A program made the position numbers and the translations under genes. DNA of 64,000 bases from contig NC_014623.1 in NCBI RefSeq assembly GCF_000165485.1, positions 2,809,501 through 2,873,500 on the forward strand, in the 5' to 3' direction. Source of the DNA: Stigmatella aurantiaca DW4/3-1. Lineage in GTDB: Bacteria > Myxococcota > Myxococcia > Myxococcales > Myxococcaceae. Of this stretch, positions 8,879-18,039 are shown piece by piece; within the stretch, counting starts at the first letter, position 1; the number at the start of each line of letters is the position of its first letter. The notes below the pieces were generated by a model, which was not told the DNA's origin, searched no databases, and worked only from the letters and a program-made list of their open reading frames with translations.

Positions 8879-10075
8879 TCAACGCGCCTGGGGGGATCGT
8901 GGCACGAGGAAGAGCAGTCGGCCCTTCTGCTTCATCATGCCGGCCGCCAGCTCCGCCTCGGGTCCTCGGCCCCAGAAGACATCCACCCGCCCCGCCCCTC
9001 GGATGGCGCCGCCCGTGTCCTGGTTGAGGACGAACCGGGACAGCGGCTTCCACGTCACCTGTCCGTCCGCTGTGGCCACGGGCCGATCAGTTTGGATGTA
9101 GGCCAGCGCACCGCGCGGAAACAGCCGTGCATCCGTGGCGATGGAGCGGCCCGGCGTCACCGGCCGACCGAGGGAGCCAACCGATGCCCCCTCCAGGAAC
9201 CGGAAGAACACGTAGGACTCATTGAAGTCGAGCACGCGGGTGCACTGGGCGGGGTTCAGGGCAAGCCACGTGCGCAGCGCCTGCATTGACATGGCCTCAC
9301 GCGGAATGGTTCCTTCCTGGATGAGGAGCGAGCCAATGCTCCGGTAGGGCCGTCCGTTGGAGGCGGCATAGCCGACGCGCCGCTCTGTCCCGTCCGGCAG
9401 GCGCAGGATGCCGCTGCCCTGAACCTCCAGGAAGAAGAGCGCCACCGCATCCTTCGCCCAGGCCAGCTCCAGCTTCTGGCCCGCCAGCTTGCCTCCGCGG
9501 ATCTCCGCCCGGGTCCAGTAGGGAACCACTCTCCGCCCATCGAGCCGTCCGAAGAGACGCTCCGCCTTGAAGCGCTCGGCGAACGGCTCGAGGGGAATCT
9601 CCAGCAGATCGCCCGGGGGACCGTGGATGGGCGTCGTGTACTCGCCCGTCTGGCTCAGGCTGGCTTCGATGAGGGGCTCATAGTAGCCGGTGAAGAGCAC
9701 CGTGCCGTCCTCGCCTCCCGCGGCCTCCATCCACTCGAAGTCTTCGAGCACACGCCGCGTGAGCTCCGCCGGGCTCAGGCCCGTGGTGATGCGGGCGCTC
9801 AGCCGCTCCAGGGCGCTCCGCATCTCGGCGGCGGTGACGGTGCGCTGTCCGAACACGAAGCGCTGCTCCGCGGATTGGGCCTTGAGCCAGCTCAGGCTCT
9901 GGGCAATCGCTGTCCGGAGTGTCTCGGCATCGCCATCGTCGCTGAGCTCCAGCGGGTGCGAGACCGGGACGAGCGCCTCCTCGGGGCGGGTGACGGGGGG
10001 GCGGGCCGCGCGTGAGCAACCCGTGGCCAGCAACAGCAGACACGTCGCCCATGAGAGGGCGGGAAGAAGGCGCAT
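8879..10075 (-). CDS. mltA: MltA-type membrane-bound lytic murein transglycosylase
   Basis: A 398-residue lipoprotein (signal MRLLPALSWATCLLLLA, lipobox ATGC) that should be anchored in the outer membrane and cleave the glycan strands of peptidoglycan. The MltA barrel is seen in FTGYYEP, PYWTRAEI, FFLEVQGSG and AASNGRPYRSIG. The C-terminal 3D-like region DTGGAIRGAGRVDVFWG holds the catalytic Asp. Length is close to the E. coli enzyme (365 residues) plus a short N-terminal region. It lies 9 bases downstream of the tail-anchored hypothetical gene on the same strand, so the two are likely cotranscribed. Confidence 0.92.
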   Translation of the reverse strand: MRLLPALSWATCLLLLATGCSRAARPPVTRPEEALVPVSHPLELSDDGDAETLRTAIAQSLSWLKAQSAEQRFVFGQRTVTAAEMRSALERLSARITTGLSPAELTRRVLEDFEWMEAAGGEDGTVLFTGYYEPLIEASLSQTGEYTTPIHGPPGDLLEIPLEPFAERFKAERLFGRLDGRRVVPYWTRAEIRGGKLAGQKLELAWAKDAVALFFLEVQGSGILRLPDGTERRVGYAASNGRPYRSIGSLLIQEGTIPREAMSMQALRTWLALNPAQCTRVLDFNESYVFFRFLEGASVGSLGRPVTPGRSIATDARLFPRGALAYIQTDRPVATADGQVTWKPLSRFVLNQDTGGAIRGAGRVDVFWGRGPEAELAAGMMKQKGRLLFLVPRSPQAR

Positions 10076-10084
10076 GCTCAGGGT

Positions 10085-11164
10085 CTATCGCGCACCAGTC
10101 TTGGCACGTGCAAGCCCGGGAAACACCTGCTCGGCGCCCAGCCCCGCCCCCACTCCCAGCGCGAAGGCCAGCACGAGCATCAGGAAGGTTCCCAGCCTTG
10201 AGCGGGAGGGGGCCTGCCGGGGTTGGGCCTGGGCGGGGGCCGTGTCTTGCTCGTCCGGGATGAGCACCAGGACCTTGATGCCGCCGTAGAAGAGGGTGTC
10301 CACCAGCTCGGTGAAGAACCGCTCGTACTCTTCCGCGCTGATGTCCATCGCCCGGCCGTAGCGGCTCTGGTGGCGTCTGGCCACTGCGGCGTGGTTGCGG
10401 AGCTGGGACTCCATCTTCGACACATCCACCCAGCCGCAGACGATCGCGGGAGCGGATTCCATGTTCGAGACGAGAGAGATGGGCTGCCGGGCCAGGATGC
10501 CGCCCCCTGTGCTGGGGCCATCCGGCTCGTCGATGCGCAGCCGGTAAGCGGGCGCCCCATAGCTCCTCCGCGAGAAGGTGGCCCTGACGAGATCCGCGAT
10601 CACCGCGGCCTTGTTCGCGAACGCCGTGCGCAGTTCCTCTCCCGGGGGCGGTGGGCCCAAGGAGGTGGTGCTGGCCGCCGTGATGACGCCGCTTGGCGGG
10701 GAGGCCGCACCCGGTCTGTAGTCCGCTTGGGTGATGACGGGCAGCGGGCTGTGAAGGTCCAAGGGAGGCGGCTTGGCGGCCGACTGGGGAGGAATCTCCA
10801 GAGGGGGGAGGGTGTAGGGTCCGGTGGCCAGGGGATCCGCTTCCTTCTGGGCGTCCCAGGGCAGGGCAGGGGCATCCAGCGCCCGGCGGGACCCCGTCTT
10901 CCGGCGGATGGGCCGGGTGGCATCCTCATTGGGGAGGGGCGTGATGGGGCCGCGCTTCTGGGGAACCGGGGGGGTTGCATCCTCCTCGGGCTCCTCCCAG
11001 GCGGGCGGGGGGGGCGCGTTCTTGGCGATGAGCCGGGTGGAGTCGTCCGGGGCGTTCCAGGAAGACTCTTCCTGGATGGGCTGCTCGTCCTCCTCCAGGG
11101 GCCGGAGGCGCGTCTCTTCGGTGGACACCACAGGGGGCCGGGGCTCTCGGTGTTTGCTCGCCAT
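10085..11164 (-). CDS. Pro-rich tail-anchored protein with acidic-TR motifs
   Basis: A 359-residue protein of unknown function. ATG 11164 is preceded by a good site (GGGAGG, 4-9 bases upstream). The first 180 residues are Pro-, Glu- and Asp-rich and disordered-looking. They hold four acidic-Thr motifs: EETRL (Thr18), DSTRL (Thr43), EDATP (Thr64) and EDATR (Thr83). Residues of about 185-310 look folded, with conserved-looking segments such as VSNMESAPAIVCGWVDVS and a helical YERFFTELVDTLFYGGIKV. Near the C-terminus is one membrane helix (FLMLVLAFALGVGAGLGA), suggesting a tail anchor with a cytoplasmic N-terminus. The neighbours are a histidine kinase upstream and MltA downstream on the same strand. 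Confidence 0.7.
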   Translation of the reverse strand: MASKHREPRPPVVSTEETRLRPLEEDEQPIQEESSWNAPDDSTRLIAKNAPPPPAWEEPEEDATPPVPQKRGPITPLPNEDATRPIRRKTGSRRALDAPALPWDAQKEADPLATGPYTLPPLEIPPQSAAKPPPLDLHSPLPVITQADYRPGAASPPSGVITAASTTSLGPPPPGEELRTAFANKAAVIADLVRATFSRRSYGAPAYRLRIDEPDGPSTGGGILARQPISLVSNMESAPAIVCGWVDVSKMESQLRNHAAVARRHQSRYGRAMDISAEEYERFFTELVDTLFYGGIKVLVLIPDEQDTAPAQAQPRQAPSRSRLGTFLMLVLAFALGVGAGLGAEQVFPGLARAKTGAR

Positions 11165-11211
11165 TTTCCTCCCCTTCCATCACAGGTCTCAGCGCGCCGC
11201 TTCTATCCTTT

Positions 11212-13707
11212 TCATGGAGTGTCCTGAGAGTCGATAGGCAAGGACACGGAGAAGCGGGTTCCCTGTCCGGGACCGGCGCTCGAGGCTTGAATCGTCCCTC
11301 CGTGACGCTCGACGATCTCCCGGCAGATGGCCAGGCCGAGCCCCAGTCCCCCGGCGTAGTGCTGGGCTGCGTTCCGGGCGCGGTAGAACGGGGTGAACAG
11401 GCTCGGCAGGCTTTCGGCGGGCACGCCGATTCCCTGGTCCTTCACCTCGATGAGGGCCCGGTCCGCCGTGGAGCCGATGCAAACCTGAATCGGCGCATCC
11501 GGCGGAGAGTAGCGCGCCGCGTTTTCAATCAAGTTGGTCAGGAGCTGGTCGAGGCGCTGCTCGTCCCAGACGCCGAGCAGCGGACCCTCGGGCAACTCGA
11601 GCTGGATGGGAGCACTCCGCTCGCGGCTGGAGTGCTGGATGCGGTCGGCCACCTCCCGTGCCAGCGCCGTCAGGTCCATGGACGCGCGCCTCATGGCCAG
11701 GCGTCCTCCCTGGATGCGGGCCATGTCCAGCATGTCCGAGACGAGCCGCGTGAGGCGGTCCACCTGCCGCCGCAGGCGCTCGAGCGTGGAGCGCTGCCGC
11801 TCCAAGGGGAGCACCTGATTCTCGTCGGATTGCCGCAGCAGCAGCTCGACGGTCGCCTTGAGGGGCGTCAACGGGGTGCGAAGCTCATGGCTGGCCATGG
11901 ACAGGAACTGATCCCGGAGGGTGATGGCCTCGCGCAGCTCCTTCTGCGTCTGTTCGATCCGGGCCGCCATTTCGTTGAAGCCCGCCGTGAGCTGCGCGAC
12001 CTCGTCATCTCCCCGCGCGGGAACGGGCTGCCCGAGCGACAGCGTCTTGAGCGCGGCGAAGCCATCCCGGAGGGCCTCCAGGCGCTGGGCCACGTCCTGG
12101 CCGACCCACCGGGACAGCAGGAGCGCGATGGCCCCCGCCAGCAGCGCCACCGCCACGACGATGGCACTCAGCCGTGTCACGGGTGCGAAGGCCTGGCGCA
12201 GGCGCGAAACCACCACCACCGTCCAGGGGGTGTCCGGCACCTGGGCGTGGGCGATGAGGAGCCGCTGCCCGGAGGCATCGAACGTCTCGAGGATGCCTTC
12301 ATCCGTCGAGAGGGCGCCTTCTTTCACGAAGGAGAGAATGGGAGCGCGCGTGAGGACCTCGCCGTGCTCTGTTTCCCGCAGCAGGCGCCCATCCCGCTTG
12401 TCGAAGATTTCGACGTGGTAGCTCCGCGAGGTGAGGGTCGCCTGGTGTCCCAACCGCAGCAGGGAGACCCCTCCCACGAAGACACTGGGGTCTTGACCCC
12501 CCGCAGGCACCTGGGAGGAGAACACCACGGCGGGGATTCCCGCGGCATTGAGGAATGGCTCGGACAGGTACACCTGGTTCGAGGCCTTCGCTCCCTGGAA
12601 ATAATCCCGGTGCGAGAAGTTGCCCTGCACGGGACCGGTCTTGGGCGAAGACAGCACCACATCGCCTCGGCCATCCAGCATCCAGACCTCATCGAACTGT
12701 CCAGAGGACCGTTCGAGCAGCTCGAAGCGCTTGTACAGGGCGGCTTTCTCCCTGGACCTCGCCCAATCTTGCAGCGAGGGATCCTGAACCTGGAGGGACA
12801 CCAGGGCGCGGGCCATCGACGCGCTCTGCTCCAGCCAGGCGGCCTCGGCCAGGACCGCCTGTTGCGCCTTGCCGCGCAGCTCGCGCTCGATCGCCTTCTG
12901 GGCGAGCACCGAAGCCAGGGCCCCCACGGCGATGATGGGCAGGACCGAGGCGAACGCCATGCCGCGGAACAGCCGCCAGCGAACCCCTGAGGGCTGGGGT
13001 TGACGCCTCAGAAAGACGAGCAGCAAGCAGGCCAGTGACAGGACCATGTAGAGTTCCATCCCCGTCCAGGAACTCGCGGCGCCCAGGATAACCGCCAGGA
13101 TCGCGAACAAGGCGCAGAGCACGCCGATGGCGAGCCGGTCCAAGGTGGGTTGGCGGCGCAGCCGGCCCACGGCGAGCAGGCCGCCGGAGCCCAGGAAGAG
13201 CAGGGCCACGGGGAGGGTCACTTGCTTGAGCCCCGCGCTGAGGGTGGGGCTGGTCTGGGAAGGGCCGAGCAGCAGGAGCACGCCAAACGACAGGGCCACC
13301 GCGGTCAAGAACCCTGGCATCAAGGGGCGTTCCCGCCATCGGGGAAGCGACTCCATGATGAGGCAGGCCGACATCAAGGGATAGAGGATGCCCCCGGTCA
13401 GCCCGCGGAAGATGACGGACGCGGTCCACCAGTAGATCGCCAGCGGCGCCAGGAACAAGGCTCGCCCGAGCCAGCCGAACCAGGCAGGCCAGTCGCTGTA
13501 GAGCATGGCGGCGATCATCATCGCCGAGCCCACGAGGAACGCGACGCCGAGCAGCCGGATAGAGGGGTAGATGGGCTGGAAGACCCGCGCGCCGAACTCG
13601 TAGGGCACGTACACCATCGTGATACCGACGAGCAGCCCGAACGCAGCCGCGACTTGATCGACACGGACTCGAATCAAAGGGGAAAGTTCCCGGGGCTTAG
13701 CGTCCAT
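11212..13707 (-). CDS. membrane histidine kinase with sensor loop and HAMP
   Basis: An 831-residue sensor kinase. Several transmembrane helices occupy about residues 15-270 (MASE-like multi-pass region). A further helix at about 285 precedes an extracytoplasmic Cache-like sensor domain of about 230 residues (EVWMLDGRGDVVLSSPKTG, SHRDYFQGA). Another helix (LSAIVVAVALLAGAIALLL) leads to HAMP, then HisKA with SMASHELRTPL (phospho-acceptor His607) and HATPase boxes NLIENAARYS, DQGIGVP and GGLGLGL. ATG 13707 is preferred over an upstream TTG, though no clear ribosome site is seen. No response regulator is adjacent. The hypothetical and MltA genes follow on the same strand after 47 bases. Confidence 0.88.
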   Translation of the reverse strand: MDAKPRELSPLIRVRVDQVAAAFGLLVGITMVYVPYEFGARVFQPIYPSIRLLGVAFLVGSAMMIAAMLYSDWPAWFGWLGRALFLAPLAIYWWTASVIFRGLTGGILYPLMSACLIMESLPRWRERPLMPGFLTAVALSFGVLLLLGPSQTSPTLSAGLKQVTLPVALLFLGSGGLLAVGRLRRQPTLDRLAIGVLCALFAILAVILGAASSWTGMELYMVLSLACLLLVFLRRQPQPSGVRWRLFRGMAFASVLPIIAVGALASVLAQKAIERELRGKAQQAVLAEAAWLEQSASMARALVSLQVQDPSLQDWARSREKAALYKRFELLERSSGQFDEVWMLDGRGDVVLSSPKTGPVQGNFSHRDYFQGAKASNQVYLSEPFLNAAGIPAVVFSSQVPAGGQDPSVFVGGVSLLRLGHQATLTSRSYHVEIFDKRDGRLLRETEHGEVLTRAPILSFVKEGALSTDEGILETFDASGQRLLIAHAQVPDTPWTVVVVSRLRQAFAPVTRLSAIVVAVALLAGAIALLLSRWVGQDVAQRLEALRDGFAALKTLSLGQPVPARGDDEVAQLTAGFNEMAARIEQTQKELREAITLRDQFLSMASHELRTPLTPLKATVELLLRQSDENQVLPLERQRSTLERLRRQVDRLTRLVSDMLDMARIQGGRLAMRRASMDLTALAREVADRIQHSSRERSAPIQLELPEGPLLGVWDEQRLDQLLTNLIENAARYSPPDAPIQVCIGSTADRALIEVKDQGIGVPAESLPSLFTPFYRARNAAQHYAGGLGLGLAICREIVERHGGTIQASSAGPGQGTRFSVSLPIDSQDTP

Positions 13708-13934
13708 CGGAAAGGCGAGGGCAATCAGAATGACAAGGAAGCGCGGGAGATTCCAACGAGAACAGTCCCTCGCGCCCAATCCGCGGTGAAAGGGGAGGGG
13801 ACGCGTGGGGCGCCCCCAGGCGGAGCGAGGCTGTGGTAATTCCTGGCGCCCAGCGCGCCCTGCGGGTGGAATCGCGCCGGTACGGGCCTGGTGCCCAGAA
13901 CGAAGCTCACGCCGATCATTTCAAGGGAGGGAAG

Positions 13935-14381
13935 ATGGAAGACACGTCTGGAACGCAGGGACCACCGAGCGGTGATGCCCGGGAGAAGGTGAACCTGCCC
14001 GCGATCTTGTTGATGGTCGCCGGAGGCGTCGGGATCGCCTTTGCCTTGCTGGGGGCCGTGCAGTCGCTCACGGGGGGCAGCGCCGCGCAGATGGAGCAGA
14101 TCCTGAGCGACCCGAACATTCCCGAGGGGGTCAAGACGTTCGCCACGGCTTCGAGCAAGGGCGGCATCTTCGTCAACCTGCTCAGCCTGGCCCTCAACGG
14201 CTTGGTCTTCTTCGGCGCCTTGAAGATGAAGAAGCTGGAGAACTACGGGCTGGCGATGGCGGCGTCCATCATCGCCATCATTCCGTGCTTCGGGTGTTAC
14301 TGCATCGGCATCCCGGTGGGCATCTGGTCGATCGTCACGCTCATCAAGCCCGAAGTGAAGAGTGCCTTCCGGCCCAGCTAG
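13935..14381 (+). CDS. small membrane protein with three hydrophobic segments
   Basis: A 148-residue membrane protein with a short polar N-terminus. Hydrophobic helices lie at about residues 18-40 (ILLMVAGGVGIAFALLGAV), 75-95 and 105-135. The last holds FGCYCIGIPVGIWSIVTL and is followed by KPEVKSAF, a pattern that recurs in small bacterial membrane proteins of unknown function. ATG 13935 has GGGAGGG 5 bases upstream. Divergent from the histidine kinase across 227 bases. No function assigned. Confidence 0.75.
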   Translation: MEDTSGTQGPPSGDAREKVNLPAILLMVAGGVGIAFALLGAVQSLTGGSAAQMEQILSDPNIPEGVKTFATASSKGGIFVNLLSLALNGLVFFGALKMKKLENYGLAMAASIIAIIPCFGCYCIGIPVGIWSIVTLIKPEVKSAFRPS

Positions 14382-14392
14382 CACCGCGCGCC

Positions 14393-14935
14393 TTACGGCT
14401 CGGGCAGGGGTGTGAGCCCCTGTCCCGGGCCATCGCCGGTCGCGGGGCGGAGCGCCGAGGGCCTTCGCTTCTGCATCCGCGTGCAAGGCAGGTACACCTC
14501 CGAGGTGAGGATGCGCCGGGCCGCATGCAGGGACATGTAGCCCCGCGCACGGTAGAAGGGCTCTGCGTTGAGGCTGGCATCCAGGCTCATCGCCCGGACA
14601 TTGGCGTGCCAGGCCAGTGCCTCCAGCGCGGACAGCAGCGCGGAGCCCACGCCCAGCCCCACCGCCTCCGGAGAGACGTAGAGCGCTTCCAGCTCCCCTC
14701 GGACCAGGTCGAGTTGCCCGAAGCCCACCAGCTGGTCGTCCTGTTCGGCCACCAGCACCGTCCGGGGCGGATCCGGGGGCAGGTAAGCCTCCGGCCGGAG
14801 CAGGCCGACCCAGGTTTTCACTTCATGATCGGAGTAGACGTCCCGGCAGAGCGAGCTGATGGAGCGGGTGTGGAGCCGCCAGAGCGCGAGCCGGTCCCCC
14901 GCGGAAGCTGTGCGCAGGCTCAGGCGTGGGGCCAT
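14393..14935 (-). CDS. GNAT-family N-acetyltransferase
   Basis: A 180-residue protein with the Gcn5-related acetyltransferase fold. Strand 4 LEALYVSPEAVGLGVGSALLSALEALA includes the acetyl-CoA pyrophosphate loop (GLGVGS). It is followed by the strand and helix ending EPFYRARGYMS. The substrate cannot be inferred. Its start lies 7 bases downstream of the glgC stop on the same strand, so the two are probably cotranscribed. The C-terminal 35 residues are an extra Arg/Pro-rich tail. Confidence 0.82.
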   Translation of the reverse strand: MAPRLSLRTASAGDRLALWRLHTRSISSLCRDVYSDHEVKTWVGLLRPEAYLPPDPPRTVLVAEQDDQLVGFGQLDLVRGELEALYVSPEAVGLGVGSALLSALEALAWHANVRAMSLDASLNAEPFYRARGYMSLHAARRILTSEVYLPCTRMQKRRPSALRPATGDGPGQGLTPLPEP

Positions 14936-14942
14936 GCGAGGC

Positions 14943-16172
14943 TCAGGTCACCTTCATGCCCTTGGGGATGACCACCACGCCGCCGGAGGTGACGTGGAAG
15001 CGGCGCCGATCCTCTTCCAGGTCATACCCGATGGTCATCCCGGGAGGGATCTCCACGTTCTTGTCGATGATGGCGCGGCGGATGCGGCACCGCCTGCCGA
15101 TGGTGACGTTCTCGAAGAGGATGCAGTCCTCGACTTCCGAGTAGGAGTTGACGCGCACCTTGGGGGAGAGCACCGAGCGCTTCACGCCGCTGCCCGAGAT
15201 GATGCAGCCCTCGGACACCAGGGAGTCCATGGCGCGCCCCACGCGGTGGTTGGGCTCGTCGGCGAAGACGAACTTGGCCGGCGGGAGGTTGTTCGGCTGG
15301 GTGTAGATGGGCCACCGGTCGTTGTAGAGGTTGAAGATGGGATCCACCTCCACCAGGTCCATGTTGGACTGGTAGTACACGTCGATGTTCCCCACGTCGC
15401 GCCAGTAGCCGCGCTCTTTCTCCTCCTGGCCCGCCACCCGGTTCTGGGCGAAGTCGTACACGTAAACAGGGGCGTGCTTGTACAGCTCGCTGATGATGGA
15501 CTTGCCGAAGTCGTGCGCGCTCGCCTCGTCCGCCGCGTCGCGGACCACCTCCTGCACCAGCACGCCGGTGGAGAACAGGTAGTTGCCCATGGAGGCCAGG
15601 CACATCTTCGGGTTGCCCGGCATGGGCGGAGGGTTCTTGGGCTTCTCGAGGAACTGGCGCATCTGCCCGTCGGGCCCCACGTCGATGATGCCGAACTCCC
15701 GGCCCTGCTCGATGGGCACCGGGATGGCGGCCACCGTGCACGCGGCCTTCTTGGCCACGTGGAAGCTCAACATCTCCCGCACGTCCATCCGGTACACATG
15801 GTCCGCGCCGAAGACGAAGATGTAGTCCGGCTCCTCGTCCGTGATGATGTTGAGGTTCTGGTAGATGGCGTCCGCGCTGCCCTTGTACCAGTCGAGCCCG
15901 GTGCGCATCTGCGCCGGCACGGCCTCCACGTAGTGGCCCAGGAAGGCCGTCATCCGCCACGTGCGTGACAGGTGGTTGTTCAGCGAGTCGCTCTTGTACT
16001 GCGTGAGGACTTTCATCCGGTACACGCCGGAGTTCGCGAAATTGGAGAGAACGAAGTCGATGATGCGATACCGGCCACCGAACGGCACCGTCGGCTTCGC
16101 GCGCTCACGCGTGAGCGGCTCGAGCCGGGTCCCCGCACCACCTGCCAGAATCATCGCCAACAGCTTTGCCAT
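14943..16172 (-). CDS. glgC: glucose-1-phosphate adenylyltransferase (ADP-glucose pyrophosphorylase)
   Basis: A 409-residue enzyme that makes ADP-glucose from ATP and glucose 1-phosphate, the committed step of bacterial glycogen synthesis. The nucleotidyltransferase signature [13 protein letters not shown] and the [11 protein letters not shown] motif are at the N-terminus. GADHVYRMD (metal/catalytic Asp) and FLEKPKNPP (substrate-binding Lys) follow, with the left-handed beta-helix region at the C-terminus ([18 protein letters not shown]). Full family length. ATG 16172 opens with [17 protein letters not shown] gene follows. It complements the TreY/GlgX enzymes elsewhere in the window, which act on glycogen-type glucans. 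Confidence 0.94.
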   Translation of the reverse strand: MAKLLAMILAGGAGTRLEPLTRERAKPTVPFGGRYRIIDFVLSNFANSGVYRMKVLTQYKSDSLNNHLSRTWRMTAFLGHYVEAVPAQMRTGLDWYKGSADAIYQNLNIITDEEPDYIFVFGADHVYRMDVREMLSFHVAKKAACTVAAIPVPIEQGREFGIIDVGPDGQMRQFLEKPKNPPPMPGNPKMCLASMGNYLFSTGVLVQEVVRDAADEASAHDFGKSIISELYKHAPVYVYDFAQNRVAGQEEKERGYWRDVGNIDVYYQSNMDLVEVDPIFNLYNDRWPIYTQPNNLPPAKFVFADEPNHRVGRAMDSLVSEGCIISGSGVKRSVLSPKVRVNSYSEVEDCILFENVTIGRRCRIRRAIIDKNVEIPPGMTIGYDLEEDRRRFHVTSGGVVVIPKGMKVT

Positions 16173-16394
16173 AGGCGCGGCACGTTAGCCTCGCGCGCTC
16201 GCACGACAAGGCTGCTGGCGTCCGGTCCGCGCCGTTCGTTGAGTGCACAACCGCCTGGGGCGGGCGGCAGGCCGCCCTGCTGGGCGGCCACGGGCCAGAA
16301 AATGAGAGGGCAGCCCCCCCCCCTACTCGATGGGTGTGGCGCAGTGTTACCTACATGGCTTCCGCGCCCCGAAGCGTGCTAATTCTGGTGGTCG

Positions 16395-17276
16395 ATGGCT
16401 GCCGATGAAACTCGGGTCACCAAGATCTCCACGATCACCGTAGGAAAGGCGGCCAATCGGGATTGCTGCCTCGTCCAGATCCATGGTCCGGAGCTGGGGA
16501 AGAAGTACGTGATCGAGGATGTGGAGTACACGATTGGCCGCGACGAGGGGAATCACATCGTCGTGGACCTGGACAACGTCTCGCGCCGGCATGCGCGCAT
16601 CCTCGTGCGGCAAGGCCGCATGTTCGTCGAGGATCTGGGGTCCACCAACGGCACCTACCTGAATGACCAGGAAGTGCGTCAGGCCCAGCCGCTGCGCAGT
16701 GGAGACCTCATCAAGGTCGGCGGCTCCATCTTCAAGTTCCTCGATGGCGACAACATCGAGACCCAGTACCACGAGACCATCTACACGCTGACCATCGCCG
16801 ATGGCCTCACCGGGGTGAGCAACAAGCGCTACTTCCTCGAGTACCTCGAGCGGGAGATGGGGCGCTCGCACCGCTACCACCGGGCGCTGTCGCTGATGAT
16901 CTTCGACATCGACCACTTCAAGAAGATCAACGACGTGCACGGGCACTTGGCGGGAGACCATGTGCTGCGGGAGCTGGCCCAGTCCGTCAAGCGCTTGGTG
17001 CGCCGCGAGCAGTGCTTCGCGCGCTACGGCGGCGAGGAGTTCGCGCTGGTGATGCCCGAGGATGGGCCGGAGAAGGCGCGCCTGTTCGCGGAGAAGATCC
17101 GCAAGCTCATCGAAGAGCGGACGTTCATGTTCGAGGACAAGGAGATCCCCGTCACCATCTCCATCGGCGTGGCCGACATGACGGCGGACATGACCGAGCC
17201 GACGCAGTTCATCAAGGTGTCGGACGCGAACCTGTACCGGGCCAAGAAGGCTGGGCGCAACCGGGTGGTCGGGTAG
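16395..17276 (+). CDS. FHA-GGDEF diguanylate cyclase
   Basis: A 293-residue cytoplasmic signalling protein. An FHA phosphothreonine-binding domain at about residues 28-115 carries IGRDEGNHIVVD, VSRRHARI and GSTNGTYLN. A GGDEF domain at about 130-290 follows with FDIDHFKKINDVHGH and the active-site loop YGGEEF (Gly212-Phe216), so c-di-GMP synthesis is expected. The inhibitory I-site, normally RxxD ending six residues before the GG, reads RREQ (203-206), so product inhibition may be lost. The protein probably links Ser/Thr kinase signalling to c-di-GMP. It lies 6 bases upstream of a metallo-beta-lactamase-fold gene. Confidence 0.92.
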   Translation: MAADETRVTKISTITVGKAANRDCCLVQIHGPELGKKYVIEDVEYTIGRDEGNHIVVDLDNVSRRHARILVRQGRMFVEDLGSTNGTYLNDQEVRQAQPLRSGDLIKVGGSIFKFLDGDNIETQYHETIYTLTIADGLTGVSNKRYFLEYLEREMGRSHRYHRALSLMIFDIDHFKKINDVHGHLAGDHVLRELAQSVKRLVRREQCFARYGGEEFALVMPEDGPEKARLFAEKIRKLIEERTFMFEDKEIPVTISIGVADMTADMTEPTQFIKVSDANLYRAKKAGRNRVVG

Positions 17277-17282
17277 GCGAGG

Positions 17283-18038
17283 GTGGCGGACGGCGGCCCA
17301 TCGAAGGGGCTTCGGGCCGTGTTCGTGCTCGGCGGCGTGGCGCTGCTGGGATTGGCTGTGGCGTGGCCCTCCCTGCCCAAGGCTGGAGCCTCCCGCGTCG
17401 AGGTCGGTGAGGCGCTGACCGGGGTGAACACCGGCCAGTCGTACGCCTGGGTGCTGAAGACCCAGTACGGCGCCGCGCTCGTGGACGCGGGGGGCGACGT
17501 GGAGGGCAAGGCGCTGTTGAAGGAGCTGTCCGTGCTGGGGCTGAGCCCCGAGGATGTGCACAGCATCCTGATTACCCACGGCCACATGGACCACTGGGCG
17601 GCCGCGCACCTCTTTCCCAACGCGCGGGTGTGGGTAGGGCCGGGAGAGGCCGCCATCCTCCGGGGCCAGTTCCCGCTCACCAGCCCCGTGGGCCGGTTGA
17701 CGAGCCTTCTGCCCCGGCCCCCCGTGCCCCCGCATGTGGAGTCCGTGCGCGACGGGGAGGAACTGGAGCTGGATGGGGAGAAGGTGCTCGCCATCCACGT
17801 GCCAGGGCACACCCCGGGCAGCACGATGTACCTGTGGCGCGATGTCCTCTTCACCGGGGATTCGCTCGTGCGCAGCAACAGCGGCCTGGCGCCCGCGCCC
17901 TTCGTGCTCTCGGAGAGCCGGTCGCAGAACGTCTCGTCCCTGCACAAGCTGCTCGAGGTGCCCTTCACGCGCACCGCGGACGGGCACTCCGGCGTCACGG
18001 ACAACGCCCGCGAGGAACTGCGCGGGCTGCTGCGCTAG
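17283..18038 (+). CDS. metallo-beta-lactamase-fold hydrolase with N-terminal anchor
   Basis: A 251-residue MBL-fold protein starting at GTG. A hydrophobic segment at residues 11-28 (AVFVLGGVALLGLAVAW) suggests a signal anchor. The zinc-binding motif THGHMDHW (HxHxDH), the later HVPGHTPGS His, FTGDSL Asp and DGHSG give a full binuclear site. This is a glyoxalase II/Zn-hydrolase type arrangement; the substrate is unknown. It follows the FHA-GGDEF gene after 6 bases and converges with the SDR gene with one base between stops. Confidence 0.85.
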   Translation: MADGGPSKGLRAVFVLGGVALLGLAVAWPSLPKAGASRVEVGEALTGVNTGQSYAWVLKTQYGAALVDAGGDVEGKALLKELSVLGLSPEDVHSILITHGHMDHWAAAHLFPNARVWVGPGEAAILRGQFPLTSPVGRLTSLLPRPPVPPHVESVRDGEELELDGEKVLAIHVPGHTPGSTMYLWRDVLFTGDSLVRSNSGLAPAPFVLSESRSQNVSSLHKLLEVPFTRTADGHSGVTDNAREELRGLLR

Positions 18039-18039
18039 G

